From: Branchiostoma belcheri
Taxonomy: Eukaryota > Chordata > Leptocardii > Amphioxiformes > Branchiostomatidae
Length of the DNA stretch: 64,000 nt
Assembly (NCBI RefSeq): GCF_001625305.1
Contig: NW_017804020.1
Span: forward strand, 1,074,351 to 1,138,350
Direction of reading: 5' to 3'
The notes beneath the pieces are model-generated. The model worked only from the letters and a program-made list of their open reading frames with translations, searched no databases and was not told where the DNA came from. Positions 13,301-25,300 of this stretch are shown here, piece after piece. The position numbers and the translations under genes are program-made. Position 1 is the first letter of the stretch, and the number at the start of each line of letters is the position of its first letter.

Positions 13301-16300
13301 ATGTGTCCTTGAAACTCTTCAGTGAGCGATGGGTGGATGCCGAATTGTTTGATGCATTTGTGGGAAATATAACTCAGACATGAGAAAGCTATAAACATGC
13401 ATAATCAAATGTGTACTTGAAAAAGAGATCCTTTTTCTAGAAGAGTGCAGAGGGAAGGGCTGATTGGAAAATTATGTAAGCGGGAATTTTCTGTACCTGA
13501 AAAAAATGGAAGAAAAGTCATGGAAGAATTAGTCTTGTAGACTAAGGCTGCCCCCTGGTGTCCAATACAGTTCATATTATTCTACGTAATACTATACTTT
13601 ACTGCTACACAACATAGGAAAATGGTCTCACTGACTTGTTTCCAGACAGCTATGTCTGAAGTCACAAGTTTATTTGCTGGATCTTAGATCCATCTCTAAA
13701 GCAATGTTGTATTCAGAAGATAAATTATCAACATCAGAAGTAGTGATGCATACCTAAACCCAATTTTAGGTTCAGGTCCGGATTCAAGTCCAGAGGTTTA
13801 GGTTCAGTTCCGGACTTAAGTCCGGACCTAAACCCATGGCATATACAAAATTGCATGTTGGCAACCTTGCAATGTTGTCTGGGTGAAACTTTGGCCACAT
13901 AACATGGAGGCCGGTACTTGATGATGCCCGATGGCAATGTTTTCTTCGTTTTGCAGCAAAGATTTTACAATCTACGGAAGGTTTTAGGTGGTTTGGAAAG
14001 AAAAGGGGTATGTGAAATGGTCTTTTATGGTAATAAGTCCGGACTCGGTTCTTGACTATTAGGTTTTTTTGGACTTGAACCTAAACATTCTTACAAGTCC
14101 GGATCCAAGTCCAGTGAACCGGTATGCATCACTAATCAGAAGTTTGCCCATTGCAGACGATATCTTTTCCCATACAACATTTAAAAACTGTAGATGGGAT
14201 GTCATCTTTAAATAGGTGAGCATGACCATAAAAAGTTAAATGAGACATTCTGCTGAAGTGCTATGCACAATACATGCTGGCTTTTGCACAGGTTTAAGTA
14301 TGTTTTTCCGACGTGCTAGCTTATGTTACATCGCTTACATTCTCCCAGATGGTCCTACTCAATCCTTATTTTCCATTTGAAAGTAAACACACAGTACACG
14401 CATGCATATCAAAAAACATGAATTCACTACCAAGCAAAATCACAACTCTTGGAGTACTGGTTTTCAGACATGTAATTTTACAAATTTGGTGTTCAAACAT
14501 GTACCGATATGACGTACCAGACCTTTGAAATTTGAACTTTCTTGAACAGAATAGCCTACAACTCAACCACAACTTCTGAGAGTAATTCATGCTCTCCTCG
14601 TGAAATGTGGCTGTAGAAAGGAACGTGCGTCATAGCGGCAGGAATACTTACCCATCGGGAAAATTACCCTGGGTGGAAAGCTTGTATTGTTTCCAGCTCA
14701 GTGGCTGCCAGGAGCAGTGTCCAATGTAACCCCTGACATTCAGGGATTGAATATTGATCATGCCCCAAAACAAATGGGGGCTTATTTTTCCACCTGGAAA
14801 GGCACACTCTTGGCAATTGTTTTTCTCACATACATGTATGATACAAGGACACTTATTGTAGCCATATTTGTGTCACAATTTTGGATTTAAAAAATGTTTC
14901 CATTCATAGAGAGGTTGAAAATTACAGGTCATAACAATACTTATACAAGGACACTCATTATAGATATATTTTATCACAATTTATTGTTTATAAAAATATT
15001 TCCTTTCATATTATAAAGAGGTAACTTCAGGTCATAGCCCTTTTATGCATTTTTGTGCATTCTTAAGTACCGGTATTTTTAACACTACTAAGTCATATCA
15101 GGTCGTTGCTTTAGTTTCCTGAGATTTCTCATCTGAAAGTTTTGTAAAGCAGGGTAGAACTTAAGTTGAACTGACAAAATTAATGACACAAATGCTATAG
15201 ATACTGTACATTTGTCTTCTCCAAGGTTAGCAAAGGGAGTATGACGGATATCATCGATATGTATTTTTGACACAACTAAGTCATATCAGGTCAGTGCTTT
15301 GGCTTCCAGATTTCTCATCTGAAAGTTTTGTAAAGCAGGGTGAAAACAAGAAGTGAACTGACAAAATTAATGATACAAATGCAATTTTTAGATACTGTAC
15401 ATTTGTCTTCTCCTTGGCCAGCAAAGGGAATACGATGGATACCATCGGTATGTATTTTTGACACAAATAAGTCATATCAGGACTTAGTGCTTTGGTTTCC
15501 AGATTTCTCAACTGAAAGTTTAGCAAAGCAGGGTCAAAACTAGAGTTGAACTGAAAAAAATTAATGATACAAATGCTATAGATACTGTGCATTTGTCTTC
15601 TCCAAGGCCAGCAAAGGGAATATGATGGATGTCATTTTTGACACAACTATGTCATATCAGGTCAGTGCTTTGGTTTCCAGATTTCTCAACTAAAAGTTTA
15701 GCAAAGCAGGGTGAAAACTAGAATTGAACTGACAAAATTAATGATACAAATGCAATTTTTAGATACTGTACATTAATTTTGTCTTCTCCTAGGCCAGCAA
15801 AGGGAATATGATAGATTACATTGCTATGGTCTTTTGTTAAAGGGTAGAGTTGTCTCATCTATAAGCGTAAGGCCAAAGTCACATCACAGCCAAAACTGGC
15901 AGATAACTTTCAGTGTCAAAGGCTTGGTTTTAAGTCACTACCCTCGAAGCAATGTAGACTTAGAGCTATATCCATTCAAAAGTTATGTGTGTACTCAAAG
16001 CAATGCAAGCAAACAACACATGTATATGGTAGAATGACCTAATACATTACAAAAGAATTTCTCAGAGTATATTGACTGTTCATTCACCCAGCATGAACTT
16101 AATAAAAATCTTAGGCTGGTATTGTGTATATACTAGTAGTATAGGTATACTGGGTAGTATATAGACACATGTATATTGGATTCCCCCTTTGCAAACATTG
16201 AGATATAAAACTTTTGCCACCTTTTAAAAATATGTCTCTCCTATGCTACAGACACATCCAAATAGAGCCTGTTTCGATTAGAAGCCAACAGATTAAATTT

Positions 16301-19300
16301 GCTTCAAGAATTTTAAAAAGATATCTCCTATAGCTATATATATTATTATTATGTAAAAGCAGTATAAAGATTCAAATAGTAATTCATATATGTTTTTAAA
16401 TGTTCATGTAAAGTAGGCAATTTGTTGTACGCATTTTCACAAGATCTGTCTTTGATTATAAAAACGACTGTGGAATCACTATTAAAGGTGTTACATGTAA
16501 TAGATAAGTTTGCCCTCAGCGTCTATTGATTTTAGCGAGAAGGGCATCGCTGCAGAAGAAACTACGTTTAAACTTGTGTAACCTTTCGTGGGGTTTTTCA
16601 CCCCGGAGGACCTTTCACGGTTCTCAGTGGAAAGTTTCCAGTCCTCACCTTTTAGTTGCCCTTGTTCCTGTATATGATATGGTAGTGAGGATTTTCCTCA
16701 CACCCACGAGTCTTTTGGACACGTGTCCCCCGGGTGTCAGTGGGCGTGTCTGCAAGCTGTCCTCCCATTGGCTACACCAGACAGATCACCCTCCTAATGG
16801 CAGATGGATCGCCACGACAACGACCTAGCAAAGCGATGAAGGTCATCTGATCATTACTACATTAGGACGGTCAAACCCTGCCAGCTGCGTAATAAAAAAA
16901 GAGGTGTCCGGCTTAGAGAAAGCTGCATTTTTACTGCACCTATTTCGTCAAGCACACTGCTTTTTCTTTTTGGTCAGAGAAGAATGGAAGAGATACCCAT
17001 TGGTGAAGAAGAGAGGAAGTGGATCAGGCTCAGTATCCTTCAGGAGTATGACATGCAGAAAAACGGTGTGGAGTTTTGTCTGAGAAAGGTAGGGATGGGG
17101 AGAGGCACGAGTTTGTTTCATCCATATGTTCAGTTAGACTTAGAGGGATCTGGGCCCTACTAGGGTTTGGGTTGGCGTTAGGAAGGGCATCCAGCTGTAA
17201 AAATCTTGCTTAAAAAAAGAAGACTTGCACTTGGTGCTAGCACGTCTAATCCCTGATTATGACGTTAAAATTGGACTTTAAAAAAAATGCATATGTGAAG
17301 ATATGATAATCTGTTGCTGTATAGAGGTCGCGTAGAGAAATATTGATCAATATCACTATGAAGAATTATCCAGGATACTTCCAAAATTTTCGGTATTGTA
17401 AAAAGGGAAAGAGTAGTGCAGATATCAGATACTAGACTGTTGGCTGTCAAAAGCTAGCGTTATTGCAATATTTCTTCCAAATATCTAACATATGGGCTCC
17501 ATCGAGTAAATGGTCCTCTTAGGGCTAGAATGTTCAATGTTCTTAAGTGGGTAGCTTAAATCATAAATGCCAAAATGATACCTTCGGCTGTTTTTCCACA
17601 ACACTCAGCCATGTGCCTTGTATACAAGTCTTCTACCAATATTGTGAAACATATTGTGGATTGTTCAAGGTCTGGTAGAGGATGCTTTGACTTTTATTGA
17701 AGGGCAGAGTTGTTTACTATATGTCTATGATTGAAGGTTGCAAAGCATGAACATTTTACTAAAAAGAAAAATGTTGCTATTTGATTTGAATCTCCTCAGA
17801 CCAGTGATGTGTATGTAAAATGAATATGAAGGGTCATTTTGCAGCTTTTCTATCAAAAATGTAATGTTCTAAAAGGCAATTTTTGCCACAGTGATACAAT
17901 GTATTACGTATATGGAATCTGAAGTGTCATTTTCTTGTTGAATGTGTTATGAACCTTCTCAGGTTACCATAAATTCTTTATGTTAGAAGAACACTAAATG
18001 AGTATCCTTCTTGTACAATAGATTGTTGCACAGTTATGTAGTGAATGATTTGGATTTCTTAATGTTTGCAGATGGCAAATTCTATGTTTGTTATTGCTTA
18101 AATGGTACATGTATTTGAATGCCATATTCACATCCATTTCAAGCAGATAGCTATAGCCATCTGGTGTGGACAAGCTACGGTATCGTCACGATTTAGTTGT
18201 TTCCAAATTGAATTTTGTAATTGAATGTCAAATTATAACATGTGCATGAAAAAAGACAATATGAATATACGTTGGCAACTTGGGAAATACTCTCTCCAGA
18301 CAAGAAATTAGACTTTTGTTCAGGGATTAGACAAATTAACTTAATTATGTCAAACAATGAAAACTTGGGCTTTGTTATTGTAAATGAGGAAATTGGGTGA
18401 AACAATTAAGTTTGTCAGACAGGGCTTTTCAACTAGTAACTTCACTTGCTCAACCCATGTGGCAAAATAAATGTACCTACATTTGTAACTCCTGAAAGTG
18501 GGGCTATGTTACAGATTGAATAGTTAAGTCTTAATGGGTCCTAGAATGTTTAATCTGCAAAGTAGGTTAATGTCAAAGCACCAAATGGATAGGGGAGTAT
18601 ACATTATCGTCACATGGACATTTGTTCCATATATATTGCTGCAAAACTTCTTCTAACTATGGTATTTTCTCTGCTTGGTTTGTTGGCTTGCTGTTATGGT
18701 TTATCTATTCAAATAAAATGTTGAATGGCTGTTTGTCTGTGAACGGTAGGTGACATATGGTTGTCTGTGGTTGTCTGGAAGGCATTATGTTAATCTTGAC
18801 AAAACAGGTGTCTGTCAGTCAGTGTAGGTTGCTGCTTGTCTAGAACCAGTCATACTACTAGTAGTACTACAGTACATACAGTATATGGCACAGGCTCTAG
18901 AGTTGTACTAACAATTACCAGAACCAAGAATTACAAGTATAATGGATTCTAAACACTATGGAGCGGCCAGAGCAGCATTTCTCAACAAGATAGTGGAGCA
19001 AATCTACAATTCTTGTCAGGTTTGGAAAATATTTTGTGTTGTTACCCAGTAGTGCAAATTTATGTGACATTTGCTTGTGGTAATATTTTGATGTCTTAGT
19101 ATAAGAGGCCAAGCCTATGTAAAAAGCACTCTAACTAAATCATATGGTATAGAGCCAACTGCTTGTAAAACGTGCCATGTCTTCTACAGTGTTGTTGAAC
19201 CTGCCATATGTGGCCATGCTTATAATTAGGCTAGCTGTCTAGTGTGTACGTACATGGAAGGGGTTTGCTATGATTAACGAGGGACGATATTGCCACCAAT

Positions 19301-22300
19301 AGGGTGACAGAGGTGACCAGGACATTCGCTGAAGGACAAAGTTGTTTACATCGCTGTAACGGTCACAGGTGGTCTCACACAAATAGAAACCTCAGTTCCC
19401 TTATAGTGATGTTTATTATGATATCAGTTTTAGATTCACAAATATGATTGTTCAATTTGTATATGCCATAGAACGAATGAATTTACAAAATGTGAACCAA
19501 AAAGACAGCACCAAATATTTACTAGACAGATAATACTACACAGTGAAATTTGCTTTACTTTCTTGGTACAAATGTATTTGCATAATACTCAAGGCAACTG
19601 ACATGCATGTATTCACAAGTTAGCAAGTCATGGAGGTATACGTACATTTAAGTATCTCATGTTTGAAGTACAAAGGTATGCTTCTGACACGTTCTATGAA
19701 TTACAACTCATCTATAGTATTGAGTGAGAGCTAGGTTTCACTGTTCACAGAAACAGCAACAGCATAGACTAAATGGCTAATGGCAAAATCCTCTCTTGTT
19801 ATGTTATGGTCTCTGTCCTCTAATATTATGACGTTGATATAATTGCCTTTAATATCTACAATGTTGCAAAGGTTTGGCCGAAGTACTGGTATGGTATCAG
19901 TTGCTTCTCACCTTACATGCATGTCCATGAACGACCTTCAGAACTGTATTTAGTTCCAGTGATTGAATTATTTGTGATCTCTATCGTTAAGTGATGTCCC
20001 CGGTGTCAAGTAAGCAAACTGACGCCTTCCAGAATCTAAAGTAGATCAACAAATTCTGTACCTGAAGCTGGTTGGTTGTGAAGAACATCATTAAGGATAA
20101 AGTAGTGTTAATATCCTGGTCTATGTACATGTAGTTCCCAAAGGCAGCTAGTGGGAGACAGCATTCAGTTTACTAGTATGTCTATAGGAAGGAAATCCTA
20201 GATACTTTATTTCCTATGTTCCAACAAAGATGTTTGAGGTGAGGCAAAAGACTTTAGTGTAGATGTTGTAACTTCCAGAGTTTTCCTGTGAATGCATTTT
20301 TGCAGAATGGTGGTACTGGTTTATCTGAAGAACATTGTTATCTGTGTAATGCCTACAGAACTCGTAAATGTTTGTCATTGTTGATTTTGACTGATTGTAA
20401 TAATTTTGAATAATGATATGTCGTTTTAATGCTGTTTAGATGCTGGTTGTTTATATGTGTATTACTGTAAAATCAGTGCAATTCAGTCCTGAAGGATTTC
20501 AAAGTTGATTTTACAATAGCGTTTGAAAGTTACTGTCTGTATCTTACAGTTTTTGCTTTGGTTCTGTGTTTTGTAGATGGACGACGTGATAGATGACATC
20601 ATCAGCCTGGAGTCCAGCTTCGATGACAGCTTCAACTTCCTGGACACTCCCATCCCGCAGATCTCGTCCACGGTGAGCAGCACTTGTTTGTTTGTTTGCT
20701 TGTTTTGTTTTTCTTTTAATGCTCATGATCATGATAATTCTGGCATACTCATAAACACTCGAGGAAAGTTGTGTAAAGTGCCTTTCTCAAGGACACAAGC
20801 AAGGTTGGTGACATGGCAGGATTTGAACCCGGGGCCTATTGGGTCTGAGCGGAATGCTCTACTATTATGCCACACAACCCCACTTTCACAACATCACATA
20901 AAAACATGTCAAAGCATTGCACAACAACAAGCAAACAGCCTGGTCATGGCTCAAAATCCCTTTCTCTGCATTTTGCAAGTTACCTGCACCAGACAAATTT
21001 TACCTGCATCATTCAAAATTTAGTCATCCTAAAACAGTCTGGAAACTATTGCCATTATTTTTTTTAACCTTATACATCATAGGTCTGGTGGCAATAGTCA
21101 ATGCAGCAAATCTACAAAATCCACATAGTTTACATCCAAATGTGTATATGTTGTACAGTTAGGTGCAGGTAGGCATTAGAAATACCTGCACAGCTCGAAT
21201 TTTACCTGCACTAACCTACACATACAGGTGATATTTTGAGCCCTGACATCATACAAAAGCATTTGAAAACAATTTTCAAGCAAAGGTCCATCATTAGTTG
21301 TAATGATTATGAAAACTCAAAAATTTTATATTTAACCTATTTATTATTTTACATGCAATAAGCATAAAATTAGTAATCAATCAGTTATTGTTAATTTTTC
21401 CACAAAACAGGCCTAAAGAAATTTGTATGGAGGTCCAAAGGTAGATTTGTGAAGTCCCAAACATAGAGGACTTTAGACATGGTATGCCTATCATTATCAA
21501 AAAGGACTTGGGCCTCTCCTAGTTTGCCTTTGCTGACCTTTGGTAGGTTAAAGGTCATACAGAGCTCAGGTGTACAGATTTGGCCAGCAGACAAATAAGG
21601 TTCCGGTTGGAAATTATTGGTCCAAAAATGCGTAGCCAGCTTGTTTACACGTTGAAAGAGTGTTAGTTTTCAGTCTTTAATTACCCATAATAAAGACTTG
21701 AAATGCAAGTGTTTTAGAGTATTTCACACCAGGTACTTTGGAAAAGCAGTTGTCTGTTGATTACACATAGATTTGCTAATACAAGTAATCTTGCTGATAC
21801 ATGTAGTAGACACACTAGACAACGCCCACCCAATAGGAGGCATGGGCATAATTTGCATGGAATGTCCATATCTTTGAAGGATCATGCTAGTTTAGAAATC
21901 AATCAGTTCTTTTAGTCAGGCAACATTAGATTCAAGAAAAGTATATTGCATTTGAAAGTTTATTAGAAGATGTTCAAGTATAGCACAAAATTGTGCACAA
22001 AATTTTCAGGCTGACTTGCAAAACAAAGATATCAACTATAGAAGGAATCCAGTATCTAAAGTTGAATTGATATCTTTTATAAGAAGCTACATAATTCATT
22101 AAAGATTACAAAACTATAGGTGTGAAGTGTTTTTATAACGGTAAAAGTGAAGCCAGTCCACATGTTCCCAGCACACTATGTATTGTATACATAGTGTGTT
22201 AAAACAATCATATTAGACATAGACCAATTATGAGCATTATGGGGGGAGGGGTGCTTGCAAGTTGAGGTAAATTTCTATCTAGGAATAACAACCAAAATAA

Positions 22301-25300
22301 CCCATTAAGCAGAAAAAAAACAGCCAAGTTAACTTTTTAACACACACATCCCCACCATCCATTCTGTAACTTTACTCCCAGTGGTCAAAGTTTGTTTACG
22401 AGTCCCGCCCCTGTCGCTGTCACAGGCTTCAGCCAACCAGGTGTTTGCATTGTCATCACAATGTTGGCGGAACAATAAAAGACGAACAAAGTACAGGGGG
22501 TGGGATTTTAAACTGTGGCAGTAGTACGTATACGTAGACTGAGAGAGTTGCACCATGCCTGTGCACAAGGCCATCCTGTGCTCTAGGAGACATCGCACCT
22601 CCAACATATCCAAACATGTCTCAACAGTTATTGTTGAAGTAAGTAAGACTGGGTCTACTTTTTTATTATTTTCATATTTAGATCTGCAAACTCCAATGAA
22701 TGATCTTATCAATATCAGTCATCTGGATATTAGTCTAATAGAGTAAGTTGTAATTTCTTCACAAACTATTGCATTAACATTGTCAATAGAATACTGCAGA
22801 AAATGTTTAATTTGTATTTCATATACATTTTGTAACTATGATTTGGATTTAAAGTTTCGATTGATCAGTAGTTTTAGAATGGAACATTGAGGTGCTCAGG
22901 ACTGTGACCCCAATGAAGTACAAAGTGCATGAAGCATGTAGCTAGCCTGTACACATGTAGTTAGCACACGTGCAGAAGCTCAAACACGGTTCAGTAAAGA
23001 CAAGAAGTCAGTCAGTGGGACACACGTGTTCCAGCCAACACCCCTTTTTGTGTCATTTGACAGAATTTTGCTGCTCATGACAGCTTAAGTGTTGCCTAGT
23101 CCATCATCTTTGTCGTACAAAAGATCTAAAAGATATAAACTTTAAGATTTAAAAAGCAATGTCCTTAAGACCAAGCATTATAATATAAAGTCTACTGGCA
23201 GAATTTTCTCCTCCAAATTAAAGAAATTGGAAGCATTTCAGAAGGTCAAGATTTAAAAATTTTCCAGGGGGAACATGCCCGCAGACCCCCTAGGATTGTT
23301 GTACCTTGGGTGCTTGACACAATTTTTCAAGTGGGCTTGAACACTGGTCAAGACTTTGCAAGACTTGTCAGCTCAGGTGTAACAAAGGGAAACATATCCT
23401 ATTGTGTTCCAAGTCCTGTCCCACCAACACCTGTCTAGCAGGTACCGCACCTTGTGCAACAATTATATTTTCTGTTCCTCTTATTGTGTCACTACTGCCT
23501 CTGGCATTAACTACACGCAGCTGGAGAACAGTTGTTTCTGATAAGTAATGTGGAAAGATAGACCAGGTGTTCAATGAGATATCCCCAAATCACAGTCAAC
23601 AACTCGTGCATGTAAAATATACATGTTAAACAAATAGTCGTGGGAATTATCAGTCACAAAAAAGACAAACACTGCTCACTTATTTATAGCATTATTATAG
23701 AGTTATTGATTTTAATTAGAAGTTAAAGGTACTACGCCTGCGCTAAACATAGATTTTTCACAGTTTTTGTTGGATCTTTTGTGAAAGCTGCATGAGATTT
23801 TAGACCATTGGAGACAGTATCTTTTCCGACACAATATTTGAAAACTATAGATGGAATGTCATGCTTAAATACAAGAATATGATATTCAACAAGACACTGT
23901 GTTAAAGTAATATGCTATACATTAAAGGTTTCTTGGGCGCATTCTTGCATTCTGACATGGTACTGTCACTATTTTGGATTTCCAGACCAGGTATCAAAAT
24001 TTTTCCAGAGGTCATCTCAGATTGCAAGGAAGATAAATGGTTGTGAGGAAGTTGAATTCAAATTCAATACATGTGACAGTAGGGATTACATTCAACATCT
24101 GATTCATGGATTGAGGGCATGATTGTGAATGTTCAATATTTTCAACATTGGGCTTGACACGTTGCATACAAGTATAGAAACCTCTGTGACCCTGTTACTC
24201 CAAAGAACCAGCCACCCATAACATATTGCACAAACAGCTTGTCAAAAATAAAAGGCTCTCTTTGCTGTACCGCCTAGCATGACAAATAGTCGTGGGAATA
24301 ATCAGTCACATAAGAGACAGACACTGATCATTTGTAATCAGATGTGTGCTGTGCTAGACTTTTAACACAAATATGTAACATTAATCCTGATTGGTCAGTT
24401 GTTATAAATACTCTTTATTATTAAAGAACAAACCACCCTTAGCATATTGCACTATGTTAACATCTTGTCAAAAATAAAAGGCTTTTTGTGCTGTACACTT
24501 TTTTCCACAACTATGTTTTATAACATTAGTCCTGATTGGTTGGTTTGTTCTTTTTCCACAACTATGTTTAATAACATTAGTCCTGATTGGTCGGTTTGTT
24601 CATTTCCACAACAGTTACTATGTTTTGTAACATTAGTCCTGATTGGTCGGTTTGTTCTTTTTCCACAAGTATGTTTTGTAAAACATTAGTCCTGATTCAG
24701 GTCAGTTTGTTCCTTTTCTATAACTCTGTTTTGTAACACTATTCGTGATTGGTGGGTTTGTTCTGCAGATGCCGCTGACGTCCAGCCTGCTGGATGGGTT
24801 CGGCACGGTGGGTTCCCTCACGCCGATGGTCACGGCCAACACGTCGGCGTCCTGTCCTGCCGACCTCACCAACATCAAGAAGGAGCCGGTACAGATGTCG
24901 GAGAGCGAGCTGAAGGCACTGGCCAAGGACAGACAGAAGAAGGACAACCATAACATGAGTACGTATCATGTACACATGGCAGATTCAACTGCATTTTACC
25001 AACCCAGATATTACATGTGCTCTACTTTTTAGAATACATCATACTTTTTTAATTCATGTCTTGTTTTGAGCAACACCTCAGATTAGACTTTCAAAGTTAT
25101 GTCTTATATGTACATGTACCAAGTTTTTGCTGTTTGGCATGGAGGAAGAGCAAGAAATCTGAAAACTGTACCTCTCTTAGTTTTACTGTAACACATGATT
25201 GTCCCTCCAGGATTCAGATAGCATATATTTGTAGCAAAATAAAATTCAAGAACTTCATTGCTGTCAGGGAATATCTGATATGCTCCTTTTCTTCTCATTT

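Larger units (their letters stand above)
11278..16983. other. MiT/TFE intron upstream of candidate exon C
   Basis: Contains the CRE at 12248, a hAT-type MITE (13741-14134), a family R3 repeat (14150-14325) and a tandem repeat (15065-15835). Around 12007-12435 there is an open frame of 142 codons, but it is repeat-free, has no recognisable domain and no supporting splice sites, so it is left uncalled. Confidence 0.45.
20673..22554. other. MiT/TFE intron upstream of candidate exon D
   Basis: Contains a tRNA-like/SINE-like block (about 20790-20880), family R2 copy 2 (20978-21245) and a perfect short hairpin around TATTGTATA (22182-22209). The rest is unremarkable. Confidence 0.45.
22639..24768. 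other. MiT/TFE intron upstream of exon 24769
   Basis: Contains two CACGTG E-boxes (22967-22972, 23023-23028), an inverted R5 fragment (about 23030-23240), family R3 copy 2 (23797-23965), a ~75-bp direct duplication (about 24205-24262 and 24425-24500) with AAATAGTCGTGGGAAT repeats at 23633 and 24284, and the minisatellite up to the exon edge. Confidence 0.5.

Noticed and set aside
20785-20880. tRNA gene
   Set aside because: Only a T-arm/B-box-like element is present; no cloverleaf or A box at the right distance, and the sequence is repeated elsewhere.
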